Shown: positions 1-11,573 of the stretch, one piece after another
Numbering within the stretch: position 1 is the first letter of the stretch
Layout: each line of letters begins with the position of its first letter
From: Streptomyces sp. RKAG290
GTDB lineage: Bacteria > Actinomycetota > Actinomycetes > Streptomycetales > Streptomycetaceae
Assembly: GCF_023701695.1 (NCBI RefSeq)
Contig: NZ_JAJOZC010000001.1
Location: 4,959,894 to 5,023,893, forward strand
Length of the DNA stretch: 64,000 nt
Direction: 5' to 3'
Translations under genes and position numbers: made by a program
Notes under the pieces: generated by a model
Database searches by the model: none
Seen by the model: only the letters and a program-made list of their open reading frames with translations
Told to the model about the DNA's origin: nothing

Positions 1-1
1 C

Positions 2-316
2 GTCTTCACCGTCGCGGGCGAGGAACTCGGCTTCCTCGGCGCCGGACTGATCCTCGTCCTGCTCGGCATCGTCCTGTGGCGCGCCTGCCGCATCGCCCGC
101 GAGACCACCGAGCTGTACGGCACGATCGTCGCCGCCGGAATCATCGCCTGGTTCGCCTTCCAGGCCTTCGAGAACATCGGCATGACGCTCGGGATCATGC
201 CGGTCGCCGGGCTGCCACTGCCGTTCGTCTCGTACGGAGGGTCCTCGATGTTCGCCGTCTGGGTGGCCGTCGGACTGCTCCAGTCGATCAGGGTGCAACG
301 GCCGATAACTGCCTGA
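2..316 (+). CDS. rodA: RodA/FtsW-family SEDS glycosyltransferase, C-terminal part
   Basis: The window opens inside this gene; the last 104 codons are present. The fragment starts with the GEELGF segment, carries two hydrophobic helices and has the conserved LPLPFVSYGGSS loop near its end, all typical of the C-terminus of SEDS peptidoglycan polymerases. These integral membrane enzymes polymerise lipid II with a class B penicillin-binding protein. RodA rather than FtsW is inferred from position: in Streptomyces the gene ahead of this radical SAM/rne region is the rodA of the mre cluster. The start and most membrane segments lie outside the window. The next gene begins 51 nt later on the same strand. 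Confidence 0.85.
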   Translation, partial: VFTVAGEELGFLGAGLILVLLGIVLWRACRIARETTELYGTIVAAGIIAWFAFQAFENIGMTLGIMPVAGLPLPFVSYGGSSMFAVWVAVGLLQSIRVQRPITA

Positions 317-367
317 GCCGTTGCGGGCACCCTGCCCATCTGCGTACATCCCGTCTAAATTCGATCC

Positions 368-1918
368 ATGGCGGACACGAAGCGCGAGATCGAGCGGAAG
401 TACGAAGCCACCGGAACCACCCGGCTGCCCGACCTGAGCCGGGTGGCCGGGGTGTCCGGCGTGGACCACCGCGGCGTCAGCGAACTCGACGCCGTCTACT
501 ACGACACCGAGGGCCTCCGGCTCGCCGCCGACTCCCTCACCCTGCGCCGCCGCACCGGCGGGGACGACGCCGGCTGGCATCTCAAGTTCCCGGTCGCCTC
601 CGGCATCCGCGACGAGATCCGGGCCCCGCTCTCCGACACCCTGCCGGCCGAGCTGGCCGAACTGATCCGCTCCCGGGTCAAGGACACGGCCGTCGTCCCC
701 GTGGTCCGGCTCCGCTCCGTCCGCGACGTCCACCACCTGAGCGGCCCCGACGGCGCGCTGCTCGCCGAAGTCAGCGTGGACGCGGTCCGGGCCGAGCGGC
801 TGCCGGGCGGCGGGAGCGCCGCCTGGACCGAGATCGAGGTCGAACTCGCCGACGACGGCGACCCCGCGTTCCTCGACGCCGTCGAGGCGCGGCTGCGCAA
901 GGCCGGCGTGCGGCCCTCCGCGTCGCCCTCCAAGCTGGCCCGCGCCCTGGCCGAGACGGCCCCTAAGGAGAAGCAGGGGACGCGCCCGGGGAAGAAGGGG
1001 CGCAGCCACCGGCAGGGCGAGCAGGCCGCCCCGGACACCGCGGGCGACCACGTCCTCGCCTACGTGCGCTGCCAGGCCGAGGCGATCGTCGCCCTCGACC
1101 CTGCCGTGCGCCGCGGCCTCCCCGACTCGGTGCACCAGATGCGGGTGGCCACCCGCAGACTGCGCAGCGCCTTCAGGACGTACCGCAGGGTTCTCGACCG
1201 GACCGTCACCGAGCCGGTGGCCGAGGAGCTGAAGTGGCTCGCGGCCGAGCTCGGCGTCGACCGTGACCAGGAGGTCCTCGACAAACGCCTGCACAGCCGG
1301 CTCGACGGGCTCTCCCGCACCCTGGTCCTCGGCCCGGTCCACGCCAGGCTGCGGATCTGGTCCGTCGCCCGCCGTAGCGGCTCCCGCGACCGCATCGTCG
1401 CCGTGCTCGACTCCGGCCGCTACCTGACGCTGCTGCGGACCCTGGACGCACTCCTGGCCGGCCCGCCGCTGCTGCCCGCCGCCGCCCGGCCGCCCCGCAA
1501 GGCACTGCCGCGCGCCGTGCACAAGGACCACAAGCGGCTGACGCGCCGCATCGCGCACGCCCTGGAACTGCCACCGGGGCCGGAACGCGATCTCGCCCTG
1601 CACGACGCCCGCAAGGCGGCGAAACGCGCACGGTACGCGGCGGAGGCCGCCCGGCCCGCGCTCGGGAAGCCCGCCCGGAAGTCCGCCAAGCGGCTGAAGG
1701 CGCTGCAGAGCGTCCTGGGCGACCACCAGGACAGCGTGGTGGCCCGTGACGCCCTGCGCTCCCTCGCCGTACAGGCGCACACCGCGGGCGAGGCGTCGTT
1801 CACGTGGGGGCTGCTGTACGGGCACGAGACGGCTGCCGCGGCGGTACGGGAGCGGGAGCTGCCCGCAGTGTGGGCGCGGGCGTCCCGGGCGGATTTCAAG
1901 GCGGCGCGGGGACACTGA
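368..1918 (+). CDS. CYTH and CHAD domain protein
   Basis: A 516-residue two-domain protein. The CYTH (triphosphate tunnel metalloenzyme) domain covers about residues 1-200 and opens with the diagnostic ExExK motif (E7, E9, K11), followed by the alternating acidic and basic strands that line the tunnel. A charged linker at about 200-225 leads to a helical CHAD domain (about 225-510) rich in conserved His, Arg and Lys, for example near HQMRVATRRLR. CYTH domains hydrolyse or bind triphosphates and inorganic polyphosphate; CHAD domains bind polyphosphate. A role in polyphosphate or nucleotide triphosphate handling is therefore likely, but no substrate can be read from the sequence. The ATG start is well placed and the gene is a separate unit between rodA and the radical SAM gene. 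Confidence 0.88.
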   Translation: MADTKREIERKYEATGTTRLPDLSRVAGVSGVDHRGVSELDAVYYDTEGLRLAADSLTLRRRTGGDDAGWHLKFPVASGIRDEIRAPLSDTLPAELAELIRSRVKDTAVVPVVRLRSVRDVHHLSGPDGALLAEVSVDAVRAERLPGGGSAAWTEIEVELADDGDPAFLDAVEARLRKAGVRPSASPSKLARALAETAPKEKQGTRPGKKGRSHRQGEQAAPDTAGDHVLAYVRCQAEAIVALDPAVRRGLPDSVHQMRVATRRLRSAFRTYRRVLDRTVTEPVAEELKWLAAELGVDRDQEVLDKRLHSRLDGLSRTLVLGPVHARLRIWSVARRSGSRDRIVAVLDSGRYLTLLRTLDALLAGPPLLPAAARPPRKALPRAVHKDHKRLTRRIAHALELPPGPERDLALHDARKAAKRARYAAEAARPALGKPARKSAKRLKALQSVLGDHQDSVVARDALRSLAVQAHTAGEASFTWGLLYGHETAAAAVRERELPAVWARASRADFKAARGH

Positions 1919-1968
1919 GCATCGCGGTACGCTGGGTGGTCATCCCTGCCGGCTCTCGAAAGTTCGCG

Positions 1969-3893
<1,925 letters not shown>

Positions 3894-3941
3894 CGTCGTG
3901 AAATGACACCGCCCGGCTCCGGCCGGGTGACAGCTCGGTGA

Positions 3942-3980
3942 CGAAGGCCCGGTCCGGGGAAACCCCGGGCCGGGCCTTCG
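3942..3980 (+). terminator. Strong intrinsic hairpin after the radical SAM gene
   Basis: GAAGGCCCGG pairs with CCGGGCCTTC, an inner CCGGGG pairs with CCCCGG, and the loop is AAA. There is no clear T-run, as is common in Streptomyces. It should end transcription of the radical SAM gene before the membrane protein that starts 13 nt later. Confidence 0.7.
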
Positions 3981-3993
3981 CGTCCTTGACTGC

Positions 3994-5264
3994 ATGGACT
4001 ACGGCAAGCACCAGGCGCCCGCGCGGTACGAGAGCGGTGACGGCTGTCTGACCACCCTCGTCAGGATCCCGGTACGGATCGTGGTGCTCGTCGTCGTCCT
4101 GCCGGTCCGGATGGTCTGGGACGCCCTCGTCGCGCTTGCCCGCGCCGCCGACCGGATGCTGCTCCGGCCGCTCGGACGCGCGCTCTCCTGGCTGTTCCGG
4201 GTCCTCGTGGCGGTCCCGGCCGGCTGGCTGTGGGAGCAGGTGCTGATCCCGTTGGGACGCGGGCTGCGGTGGCTGGCCGCCGCGGTGTTCGTGTGGCCGT
4301 GGGTCGGGCTGTGGCGGTACGTGGTGGTGCCCGTGGTGCGGTACGGGATGGTGGCGCCGCTCGCCTGGCTGTACGCGGCGGTCCTCACCCCGTTCGGACA
4401 CGGGCTGCGGTGGGTGTACCGGGAGCTGCTCGGCCCCGCCGGACGCGGCATCCGCACGGGTATCGGATGGCTGCTCACGGTCGTCCTCGTGCTGCCGCTG
4501 GTGGGCGTCTGGCGGTACGTCCTGGTCCCGCTGGGGCTGGCCGCCGCCTGGGCGGTGCGGTACCTGGTCGTGCTCCCGCTGACGTGGGCGGTGCGGTACC
4601 TGCTCGTGCTGCCCCTGACGTGGGCGGTGCGGTACCTGGTCATGCTGCCCCTGACCTGGACGTACCGGGAAGTGCTCACCCGCTGGGCCACGGCATCGCC
4701 TGGCTGCTCGGCCTGCTGGCCCGCGCGGTAGCCGCCGCGGCCCGGGGACTGTGCGCGGGCTTCGGCCTGTTCGTTGCCGTGCTTCTCGTCACCCCGGTGG
4801 TCTGGTTGTACCGGCGGGTCCTGACCCCGGTGGGCCGGGAGATCGCCGCCGCGTTCGTGGTCGGCTGGCGCGTCGCCGGGTTCGTCTCGCGGGCCGTCGG
4901 CCGGGCGCTGGCCTGGCTGGCGTGGCATCTGATCGGGGCGCCGGTGGCCTGGGCCTACCGCGCCGTGTGCACCCCCGTCGGGCACTTCGTGCGCGATGCC
5001 GTGCTGGCCCCCGCCGGGCGGGCCGCCGTCGCGGCGGGCCGGGCCGCCCGGGAGGCGATGCGCACGGCCCGCGAAACCGTCCGGCAGGCCCGCCGCGACG
5101 CATGGCGGGCGCTGGTCGGCGGACCCCCTGTGAACGAGCCCCGGGAACCGGCGGGCCCCCTTGCGCGTACTCTGGGTGATACGCAACAAGCGACGACTGT
5201 GCCCAGCGCGGCGCCCGCACCAGAGATCTCCCTGCACGGCGAGAATTCCGTCCAGCAGGGGTGA
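3994..5264 (+). CDS. Repetitive integral membrane protein, function unknown (frame broken near 4680)
   Basis: After restoring one base this is about 423 residues. It consists of a series of similar segments of the form W-x-YR-x(1,2)-VL-x-P-x-G alternating with hydrophobic stretches such as VVLPLTWAVRYL, so it looks like a multi-pass or membrane-lying repeat protein built by internal duplication. Three copies of one 12-residue unit are nearly identical at the DNA level (4549-4656). The C-terminal 80 residues are Ala/Arg-rich and then polar, with no membrane segment. The first open frame ends early at 4731; a missing C in the run at 4679-4681 explains this, because the other frame continues the same repeat pattern to 5264. 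I know no function for it. It lies between the two radical SAM-associated genes, which are adjacent or fused in many bacteria. Confidence 0.6.
4549..4656 (+). repeat. Three tandem 36-bp copies inside the membrane protein gene
   Basis: Units at 4549-4584, 4585-4620 and 4621-4656 each begin TGGGCGGTGCGGTACCTG and differ at only a few positions. Each encodes W-AVRYL-x-x-LPLT, so the array keeps the frame and lengthens the protein in 12-residue steps. Confidence 0.9.
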
Positions 5265-5344
5265 GCCGGAGCGGACACCCCGGGGCCACCCGTATTTCAG
5301 GGCGGCGTGCCACCGCGTCCGCCTCGCACCTAGGAGAAGAACCA

Positions 5345-6168
5345 CTGGGCAAGCGACAGCCCGAAGGCCCGCCGCCCGCACCGGCAGTGCAGCGCATTCG
5401 ACTGCGCTACACCAAGCGCGGCCGCCTCCGGTTCACCAGTCACCGCGACTTCCAGCGTGCCTTCGAGCGGGCGTTGCGCCGCTCCGAGGTGCCCATGGCC
5501 TACTCGGCGGGCTTCACCCCCACCCCAAGGTGTCGTACGCCAATGCCGCCCCCACCGGCACGGGCAGCGAGGCCGAGTTCCTGGAGATCGCCCTCACCGA
5601 GACACGCGACCCCGACACCCTGCGCGAGCTGCTCAACGACTCGCTGCCGGACGGCCTCGACATCACCGACGCGGTCGAGGCCCGCACCTCGGGTCTCGCC
5701 GACCGGCTGACCGCCTCCATCTGGGAGATGCGGCTGGACGGCGTCACCATTGAGGACGCCGAAAAGGCCGTGACCGCCTTCAACGAGGCCGAGACCGTCG
5801 AGGTCCAGCGCCGCACGAAGAACGGCGTGCGCAGCTTCGACGCCCGGTCCGCCGTGGTGGACCTGCAGGCCCTTGATCAACAGCCTGATAGGCCCGGGGT
5901 CAAGGCCTGTGCGATACTGCGGCTGGTTGTTCGGCACGTGACACCTGCTGTTCGACCTGACGACGTCCTGTCCGGTCTCCGCGTTGTGGCCGACCTGGCG
6001 CCGCCGGTCCCCGCAGCGGTGACCAGGCTGGCGCAGGGGCTCTTCGACGAGGAGTCCGGCACGGTGACCGACCCGCTCGCGCCTGACCGCGAGGCAGCCC
6101 CGGCCGCACTACCCACGGCCGCCGGGACCGCCGTCGCGACGGCGCCGGAAGGTGCAGGTTCCGCGTAA
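5345..6168 (+). CDS. TIGR03936 family (DUF2344) radical SAM-associated protein (frame broken near 5520)
   Basis: About 274 residues once one C is added to the five-C run at 5517-5521. The family core is clear: an N-terminal RLRYTKRGRLRFTSHRD segment, then the GFTPHPKVSYANA stretch that is split by the frameshift, then a helical middle and an Ala-rich tail. It has no radical SAM cysteines itself and is named for its link to the TIGR03960 enzyme, with which it is fused in other bacteria. The start is uncertain: a CTG at 5345 lies 8 nt after AGGAG (5332-5336), and GTG at 5387 is the alternative. It normally precedes rne, as here, which suggests a shared role in RNA processing or modification. 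Confidence 0.8.
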
Positions 6169-6400
6169 GGCGGTCGTTGTAGCGCAGCCCTGGGGCTCGG
6201 GAGCCACCTGGGCCGGGCCGCGCGCTGACCCATAAGACTTTCGCCAGGCCCTGCGCACCACGCGTAGGGAACCGGCGAGCCAGACATTCAGCTCCCGTGC
6301 GGCGCCCGCGCCCCGGACGGCGGAACCGCGTACAGCACGCGGACCGTGCCGGACCGGAATCAGGCGCGGCGCCCGGGAGCGCGACGGGAGAACCGCCCGC
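6169..6400. other. Intergenic leader before rne
   Basis: This gap of 232 nt holds the ribosome binding site GGGAG (6386-6390) for rne and presumably its promoter. I see no convincing -35/-10 pair or strong hairpin in it. Confidence 0.4.
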
Positions 6401-9400
6401 ATGCTTGAGCCGACCGAACCCGGCACGACCGGGAACGCAGAAGACAACAACACCCCCGGAGACAAGCTGCCGCCGCGCCGCAGGCGCCGCGCGGCGTCCC
6501 GCCCCGCCGGCCCGCCGTCGGGTGAGCAGGGTGCCACCGGCGCCCCGGCCGCACCGGCTGCTGACGCCGCAGAGGCTGACCCCACCCCCGCGGACACCCC
6601 GGCCGAGGCCGCGCCGCCCGCTCGTGCGCGTCGTCGCGCGGTCCGTAAGGCGACCGCTCCGGCGGGTGCCCCGCAGGCTGCCGAGGCCGCCGAGATCGTG
6701 GAGCCCGTGGTGGCTTCCGTCACCGCGGAGCCGGTGCAGGACGAGCCCGTAGCGGCGGAGCCGCCCGTCGAGGCGCCGCGTGCGCGTCGTCGCGCCTCCC
6801 GCAAGGCAACGGCGCCCGCGGGTGCCCCGCAGGCTGCCGAGGTCGCCGAGATCGTGGAGCCCGTGGTGGCTTCCGTCACCGCGGAGCCGGTGCAGGACGA
6901 GCCCGTAGCGGCGGAGCCGCCCGTCGAGGCGCCGCGTGCGCGTCGTCGCGCCTCCCGCAAGGCAACGGCGCCCGCGGGCGCCCCGCAGGCCGCCGAGCCC
7001 GTCGAGATCGTCGAGGAGACCGCAGCCCCCGCGGAGAGCCCCGAGCCCGCCGCAGCCGCGCCCGTCGCCGCCGAGGCGCCGCGCGGCCGTGCCCGGCGCA
7101 GGGCCTCCGCCCCGGCCGGTGCCCCGCAGGCCACCCGGACCGAGCCCGCAGCCGCCGCCGAGCCGGTCGTGGCCGCGGAGCCCGCAGAGACCACTGAACC
7201 GGCCGAGCCCGCCGAGGCCCCGCGCGGCCGCCGTCGTGCCTCCCGCAAGGCGACCGCTCCGGCGGGTGCCCCGCAGGTCACCGAAGCCGCCGAGGAGCGC
7301 GCCGAGGTCCGGACGGGCGAGAGCCTGCCCGAGGAAGCCGTCGAGGAGCTGGCCGCCGAGCCCGCCGAGGTCGAGGAGGCCGCCCCGCGCGGCCGCCAGC
7401 GCCGCCGGGCCACCGCTGCCGCGGGCCGGCCCGAGTTCACCGGAAAGGTCGAGGAGCCCGCGCGCAGGAGCCGTCGCGCCGAGCGCCCTGCCGTGGCCGT
7501 GTTCCAGGCGCCGGTCTTCGCCGAGCCGATGTTCCAGACCCCGGAGACGGCAGCCGCGGCCGCCGCGGCCGAGCCCCCGCCTCGCACGAGGAGGAGCCCG
7601 AGGACGAGATCGTGGCGGCCGAGGAGCAGACCCCCGCCACCGAGACTCCCGCGCCCGCCGAGGCAGCGCCGCAGGGCGGCTCCCGCCGCCGTCGCCGCCG
7701 CCGTGGTGAGGCCGCCGAGGCCGAGCCCGCCGCCGCACCCGCCCCGGCCGCAGCCCCGGCCCAGGAGCAGGCCGAGGAGGAGCACGAGCCTTCGAGCGAG
7801 AGCGACACCGAGCACGACGCCGAGGACAACGACGAGTACGGCGACCGGCCCTCGCGCCGCCGCCGTCGCGGTGGCCGTCGCCGCCGCCGTGGCGAGTCCG
7901 CCGAGGACGATGCCGCCGAGCAGCACACGGACGACGACGACTCCGGTCACTCCGACGACGAGCACGAGCGCGCCCACGAGTCCGAGGACGAGGGCGACGA
8001 CGAGCAGGACGACAACGACTCCGGTGCCTCCGGGTCGAGCAGCAGCCGTCGTCGCAGGCGCCGTCGTCGTCGCAGCGGTGACTCCTCGTCCGACGCCGAG
8101 AACGGCACGGACGACCCGGAGCGCACGGTCGTCAAGGTCCGTGAGCCCCGTAAGAAGGAAGCCGAGCGCGAGCCCGGCACCGGCTTCGACGAGGTCCAGT
8201 CCATCAAGGGCTCGACCCGTATGGAGGCGAAGAAGCAGCGCCGCCGCGAGGGCCGTGAGCAGGGCCGCCGCCGGGTTCCGATCATCACCGAGGCGGAGTT
8301 CCTGGCCCGCCGTGAGGCCGTCGAGCGCGTCATGGTCGTCCGCCAGAACGGCGAGCGCACCCAGATCGGCGTTCTTGAGGACAACGTGCTCGTCGAGCAC
8401 TACGTCAACAAGGAGCAGGCCACCAGCTACGTCGGCAACGTCTACCTGGGCAAGGTCCAGAACGTCCTGCCGTCCATGGAGGCCGCGTTCGTCGACATCG
8501 GCAAGGGCCGCAACGCCGTCCTGTACGCCGGTGAGGTCAACTTCGAGGCGCTCGGCATGGCCCACGGGCCGCGCCGCATCGAGACCGCGCTCAAGTCCGG
8601 CCAGTCCGTCCTCGTCCAGGTGACGAAGGACCCGATCGGCCACAAGGGCGCCCGCCTCACCAGCCAGGTCTCGCTGCCCGGCCGTTACCTGGTCTACGTG
8701 CCCGAGGGCTCGATGACCGGGATCAGCCGCAAGCTGCCCGACACCGAGCGTGCCCGGCTGAAGACGATCCTCAAGAAGATCGTCCCCGAGGACGCGGGCG
8801 TCATCGTCCGTACCGCGGCGGAGGGCGCGAGCGAGGACGAGCTGCGCCGCGACGTCGAGCGGCTGCAGGGCCAGTGGGAGGACATCCAGAAGAAGTCGAA
8901 GAGCAGCGGCAGCTCCAACGCGCCGACGCTGCTCTACGGCGAGCCGGACATGACCGTCCGGGTCGTCCGCGACATCTTCAACGAGGACTTCTCCAAGGTC
9001 ATCGTCAGCGGCAACGAGGCGTGGGACACCATCCACGGCTACGTCTCGCACGTGGCGCCCGACCTGACGGACCGGCTGTCGCGGTGGACCTCCGAGGTCG
9101 ACATCTTCGCGACCTACCGGATCGACGAGCAGCTCATGAAGGCGCTGGACCGCAAGGTCTACCTGCCGAGCGGCGGCTCGCTGGTGATCGACAAGACCGA
9201 GGCGATGGTCGTCGTCGACGTCAACACCGGCAAGTTCACCGGCCAGGGCGGCAACCTCGAGGAGACCGTCACCAAGAACAACCTGGAGGCGGCCGAGGAG
9301 ATCGTGCGCCAGCTGCGGCTGCGCGACCTCGGCGGCATCGTCGTCGTCGACTTCATCGACATGGTGCTGGAGTCCAACCGGGACCTGGTGCTGCGGCGTC

Positions 9401-10493
9401 TGCTGGAGTGCCTGGGCCGCGACCGTACGAAGCACCAGGTCGCCGAGGTCACCTCGCTCGGCCTGGTCCAGATGACCCGTAAGCGGGTCGGCCAGGGCCT
9501 GCTGGAGTCCTTCTCCGAGACCTGCGTCCACTGCAACGGGCGCGGCGTGATCGTGCACATGGAGCAGCCCACCTCGGTGGGTGGCGGCGGCGGCAACGGC
9601 AAGCGCGCCAAGAAGCGCCGCGGCGGCTCCGGCCAGGACCACGACCACGACCACGGCCACGAGAACGAGCAGGACCACGAGAGCGACGTCGAGGCCGAGA
9701 CCGAGGCCGAGGTCGCGGCGGAGGTCGCCGCCCCACTGGCGCTGCCCGAGCCGGAGTTCGTCGCGGACGAGGAGCTGTACAGCAGCGCGGCCGAGGCCGA
9801 GGCGGCCGCCACGCGTGGCCGTGGCCGTCGCCGCGCGACCCGTAAGGCATCGGCCCCGGCCGGTGCCCCGAAGTCCACGCCCGCCGCGGCCCCCGTGGCC
9901 GAGCCGGTCGTGGAGCCGGAGCCCGTCGTGGAGCCGGAGCCGGTCGTCGAGGCTCCGGTGGCCGAGGTGCCGGCTGCCGAGGCGCCGCAGGGCCGTACGC
10001 GCCGTCGGGCGACCCGCAAGGCGACCGCTCCTGCGGGTTCGCCGGCCCCGGCCGAGCCGGTGCAGGCCCCGAGGAGCCGGTGTCCGACGCCGACCCCGTC
10101 GCCGCCGAGGACCCGGTGGTCGAGGCGCCGCACGTGGAGGCCCCGGCCGAGGAGCCGGCCGCACCGCCGCGTGCCCGGCGCCGGGCGACCCGCAAGGCCA
10201 CCGCGCCCGCGGGTTCCCCGACCGGTGCCGACGAGGCCGAGGTCGTCGTGGTGACGGCCGCCGCCGAGCCGGTGTCCGAGACCGAGCCCGACGCCGAACC
10301 GGCACCGGCCAAGAAGGCGGCCCGCAAGACCGCCAAGAAGGCCACTGCCAAGAAGGCGGCCACCACGAAGACGACGACGGCCAAGAAGACCGCCGCGAAG
10401 AAGACGACGGCCAAGAAGGCGGCAACGAAGAAGACGGTGGCTGCCGAACAGCAGGCGCCGTCCTCCGTGAACGCTTCGGCCGACGAGGTCTGA
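6401..10493 (+). CDS. rne: Ribonuclease E/G with long repeat-bearing N- and C-terminal extensions (two frame breaks)
   Basis: After restoring two bases this RNase E/G has about 1364 residues, far longer than the catalytic core. Residues 1 to about 600 are a low-complexity Ala/Pro/Glu/Arg region with repeated RRRASRKATAPAGAP-like motifs, then very acidic and arginine-rich blocks. The catalytic core follows (about 8278-9560): an S1 RNA-binding domain, the 5' sensor/RNase H-like region, the DNase I-like domain with metal-binding aspartates in VVVDVNTGKF and VVDFIDM, and the CVHC zinc link. The C-terminal extension repeats the same Arg motif and ends in a Lys/Ala tail like histone H1. It makes single-strand cuts in mRNA decay and rRNA/tRNA maturation; the tails probably bind RNA and partners such as PNPase. 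ATG 6401 has GGGAG upstream. The frame slips in C runs at 7574-7578 and 10067-10070. Confidence 0.92.
6665..6976 (+). repeat. 156-bp tandem duplication in the rne N-terminal region
   Basis: Two almost identical 156-bp units (6665-6820 and 6821-6976) encode a 52-residue block with one Arg motif (RRRASRKATAPAGAP) and one acidic Val/Glu spacer. The length is a multiple of three, so the duplication keeps frame. The few differences suggest recent expansion. Confidence 0.9.
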
Positions 10494-10514
10494 CCTCCTC
10501 GCACGGTGCGCCAC

Positions 10515-10560
10515 TACGCAGCCGGACCGGTTCCGTCACAGGAACCGGGTCGGCTGCGTA
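10515..10560 (+). terminator. Hairpin terminator after rne
   Basis: TACGCAGCCG pairs with CGGCTGCGTA (10 bp), and an inner CCGGTTCC pairs with GGAACCGG around the loop GTCACA. No T-run follows. It separates rne from the galU cassette. Confidence 0.75.
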
Positions 10561-10615
10561 CTGCCGCCCCCGTCTGACCCGCACTCTTCTCAGTGGACAC
10601 GGAAGTCTCAAGCAC

Positions 10616-11506
10616 ATGCGCAAGATCCAGAAGGCAGTCATACCGGCGGCCGGGCTCGGTACGCGGTTCCTCCCGGCGACGAAGGCAACTCCCAAGGAGA
10701 TGCTGCCGGTGGTCGACAAGCCCGCCATCCAGTACGTCGTGGAGGAGGCCGCCGCCGCGGGGCTGAGCGACGTACTGATGATCACCGGGCGCAACAAGCG
10801 CGCTCTGGAGGACCACTTCGACCGGAACTACGAGCTCGAGTCGGCGCTGACCCGCAAGGGCGACGACGAGCGACTGGTGAGGGTCCAGGAGTCCAGTGAC
10901 CTGGCGACCATGCACTACGTCCGCCAGGGCGACCCGCGGGGCCTCGGCCACGCCGTCCTGTGCGCGGAGCCCCATGTGGGCGACGAGCCGTTCGCGGTCC
11001 TCCTCGGCGACGACCTGATCGACCCCCGCGACCCGCTGCTGGCGCGCATGACCGAGATCCAGGAGCGCGAGGGCGGCAGCGTCGTGGCGCTGATGGAGGT
11101 CGCGCCCGAGCAGATCCACCTGTACGGATGCGCCGCGGTCGAAGCCACCGCGGAGAGCGACGTCGTCCGGGTCACCGGACTGGTCGAGAAGCCTGAGTCC
11201 GGCGACGCACCCAGCAATCTGGCCGTCATCGGCCGCTACGTCCTGGACCCTGCGGTCTTCGGCGTGCTGCGTGAGACGCAGCCGGGCCGGGGCGGCGAGA
11301 TCCAGCTGACGGACGCGCTGCAGCAGCTGGCCGCCGACGAGAAGCTCGGCGGTCCGGTGCACGGCGTCGTCTTCCGCGGCCGCCGCTACGACACCGGCGA
11401 CCGCGGCGACTACCTGCGGGCCATCGTCAGACTCGCCTGCGAACGCGAGGACCTGGGCCCGGACTTCCGTGCCTGGCTGCGTGGTTTCGTAGCCTCCGAG
11501 CTCTGA
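10616..11506 (+). CDS. galU: UTP-glucose-1-phosphate uridylyltransferase
   Basis: A 296-residue nucleotidyltransferase of GalU length. It starts with the signature AAGLGTRFLPATKATPKEML, which binds UTP, and has the DDLID metal-binding segment, the VEKP motif and the LGHAVLCAE stretch typical of GalU. It makes UDP-glucose from glucose-1-phosphate and UTP for wall glycans, trehalose and, with GalE (18274), UDP-galactose. The ATG at 10616 gives the exact family start. It lies alone after the rne terminator, 67 nt ahead of the next nucleotidyltransferase, and begins a three-gene cassette placed between rne and rplU. Other members of this family use dTTP, but the length and motifs favour UTP. Confidence 0.9.
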   Translation: MRKIQKAVIPAAGLGTRFLPATKATPKEMLPVVDKPAIQYVVEEAAAAGLSDVLMITGRNKRALEDHFDRNYELESALTRKGDDERLVRVQESSDLATMHYVRQGDPRGLGHAVLCAEPHVGDEPFAVLLGDDLIDPRDPLLARMTEIQEREGGSVVALMEVAPEQIHLYGCAAVEATAESDVVRVTGLVEKPESGDAPSNLAVIGRYVLDPAVFGVLRETQPGRGGEIQLTDALQQLAADEKLGGPVHGVVFRGRRYDTGDRGDYLRAIVRLACEREDLGPDFRAWLRGFVASEL

Positions 11507-11573
11507 ACCACCGCGCCCGTACGGCGCACGCACTCCACCCGAGAACACGCACCAAGGACCAAGGAGAACCCTC

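Noticed and set aside
6109..10797. A 1562-codon minus-strand frame antisense to rne, and similar long antisense frames (1420-4401, 42002-46522)
   Set aside because: High third-position GC in the real genes removes stops from the antisense frames. The translations are low complexity with no domains, and real genes with conserved motifs lie on the other strand.
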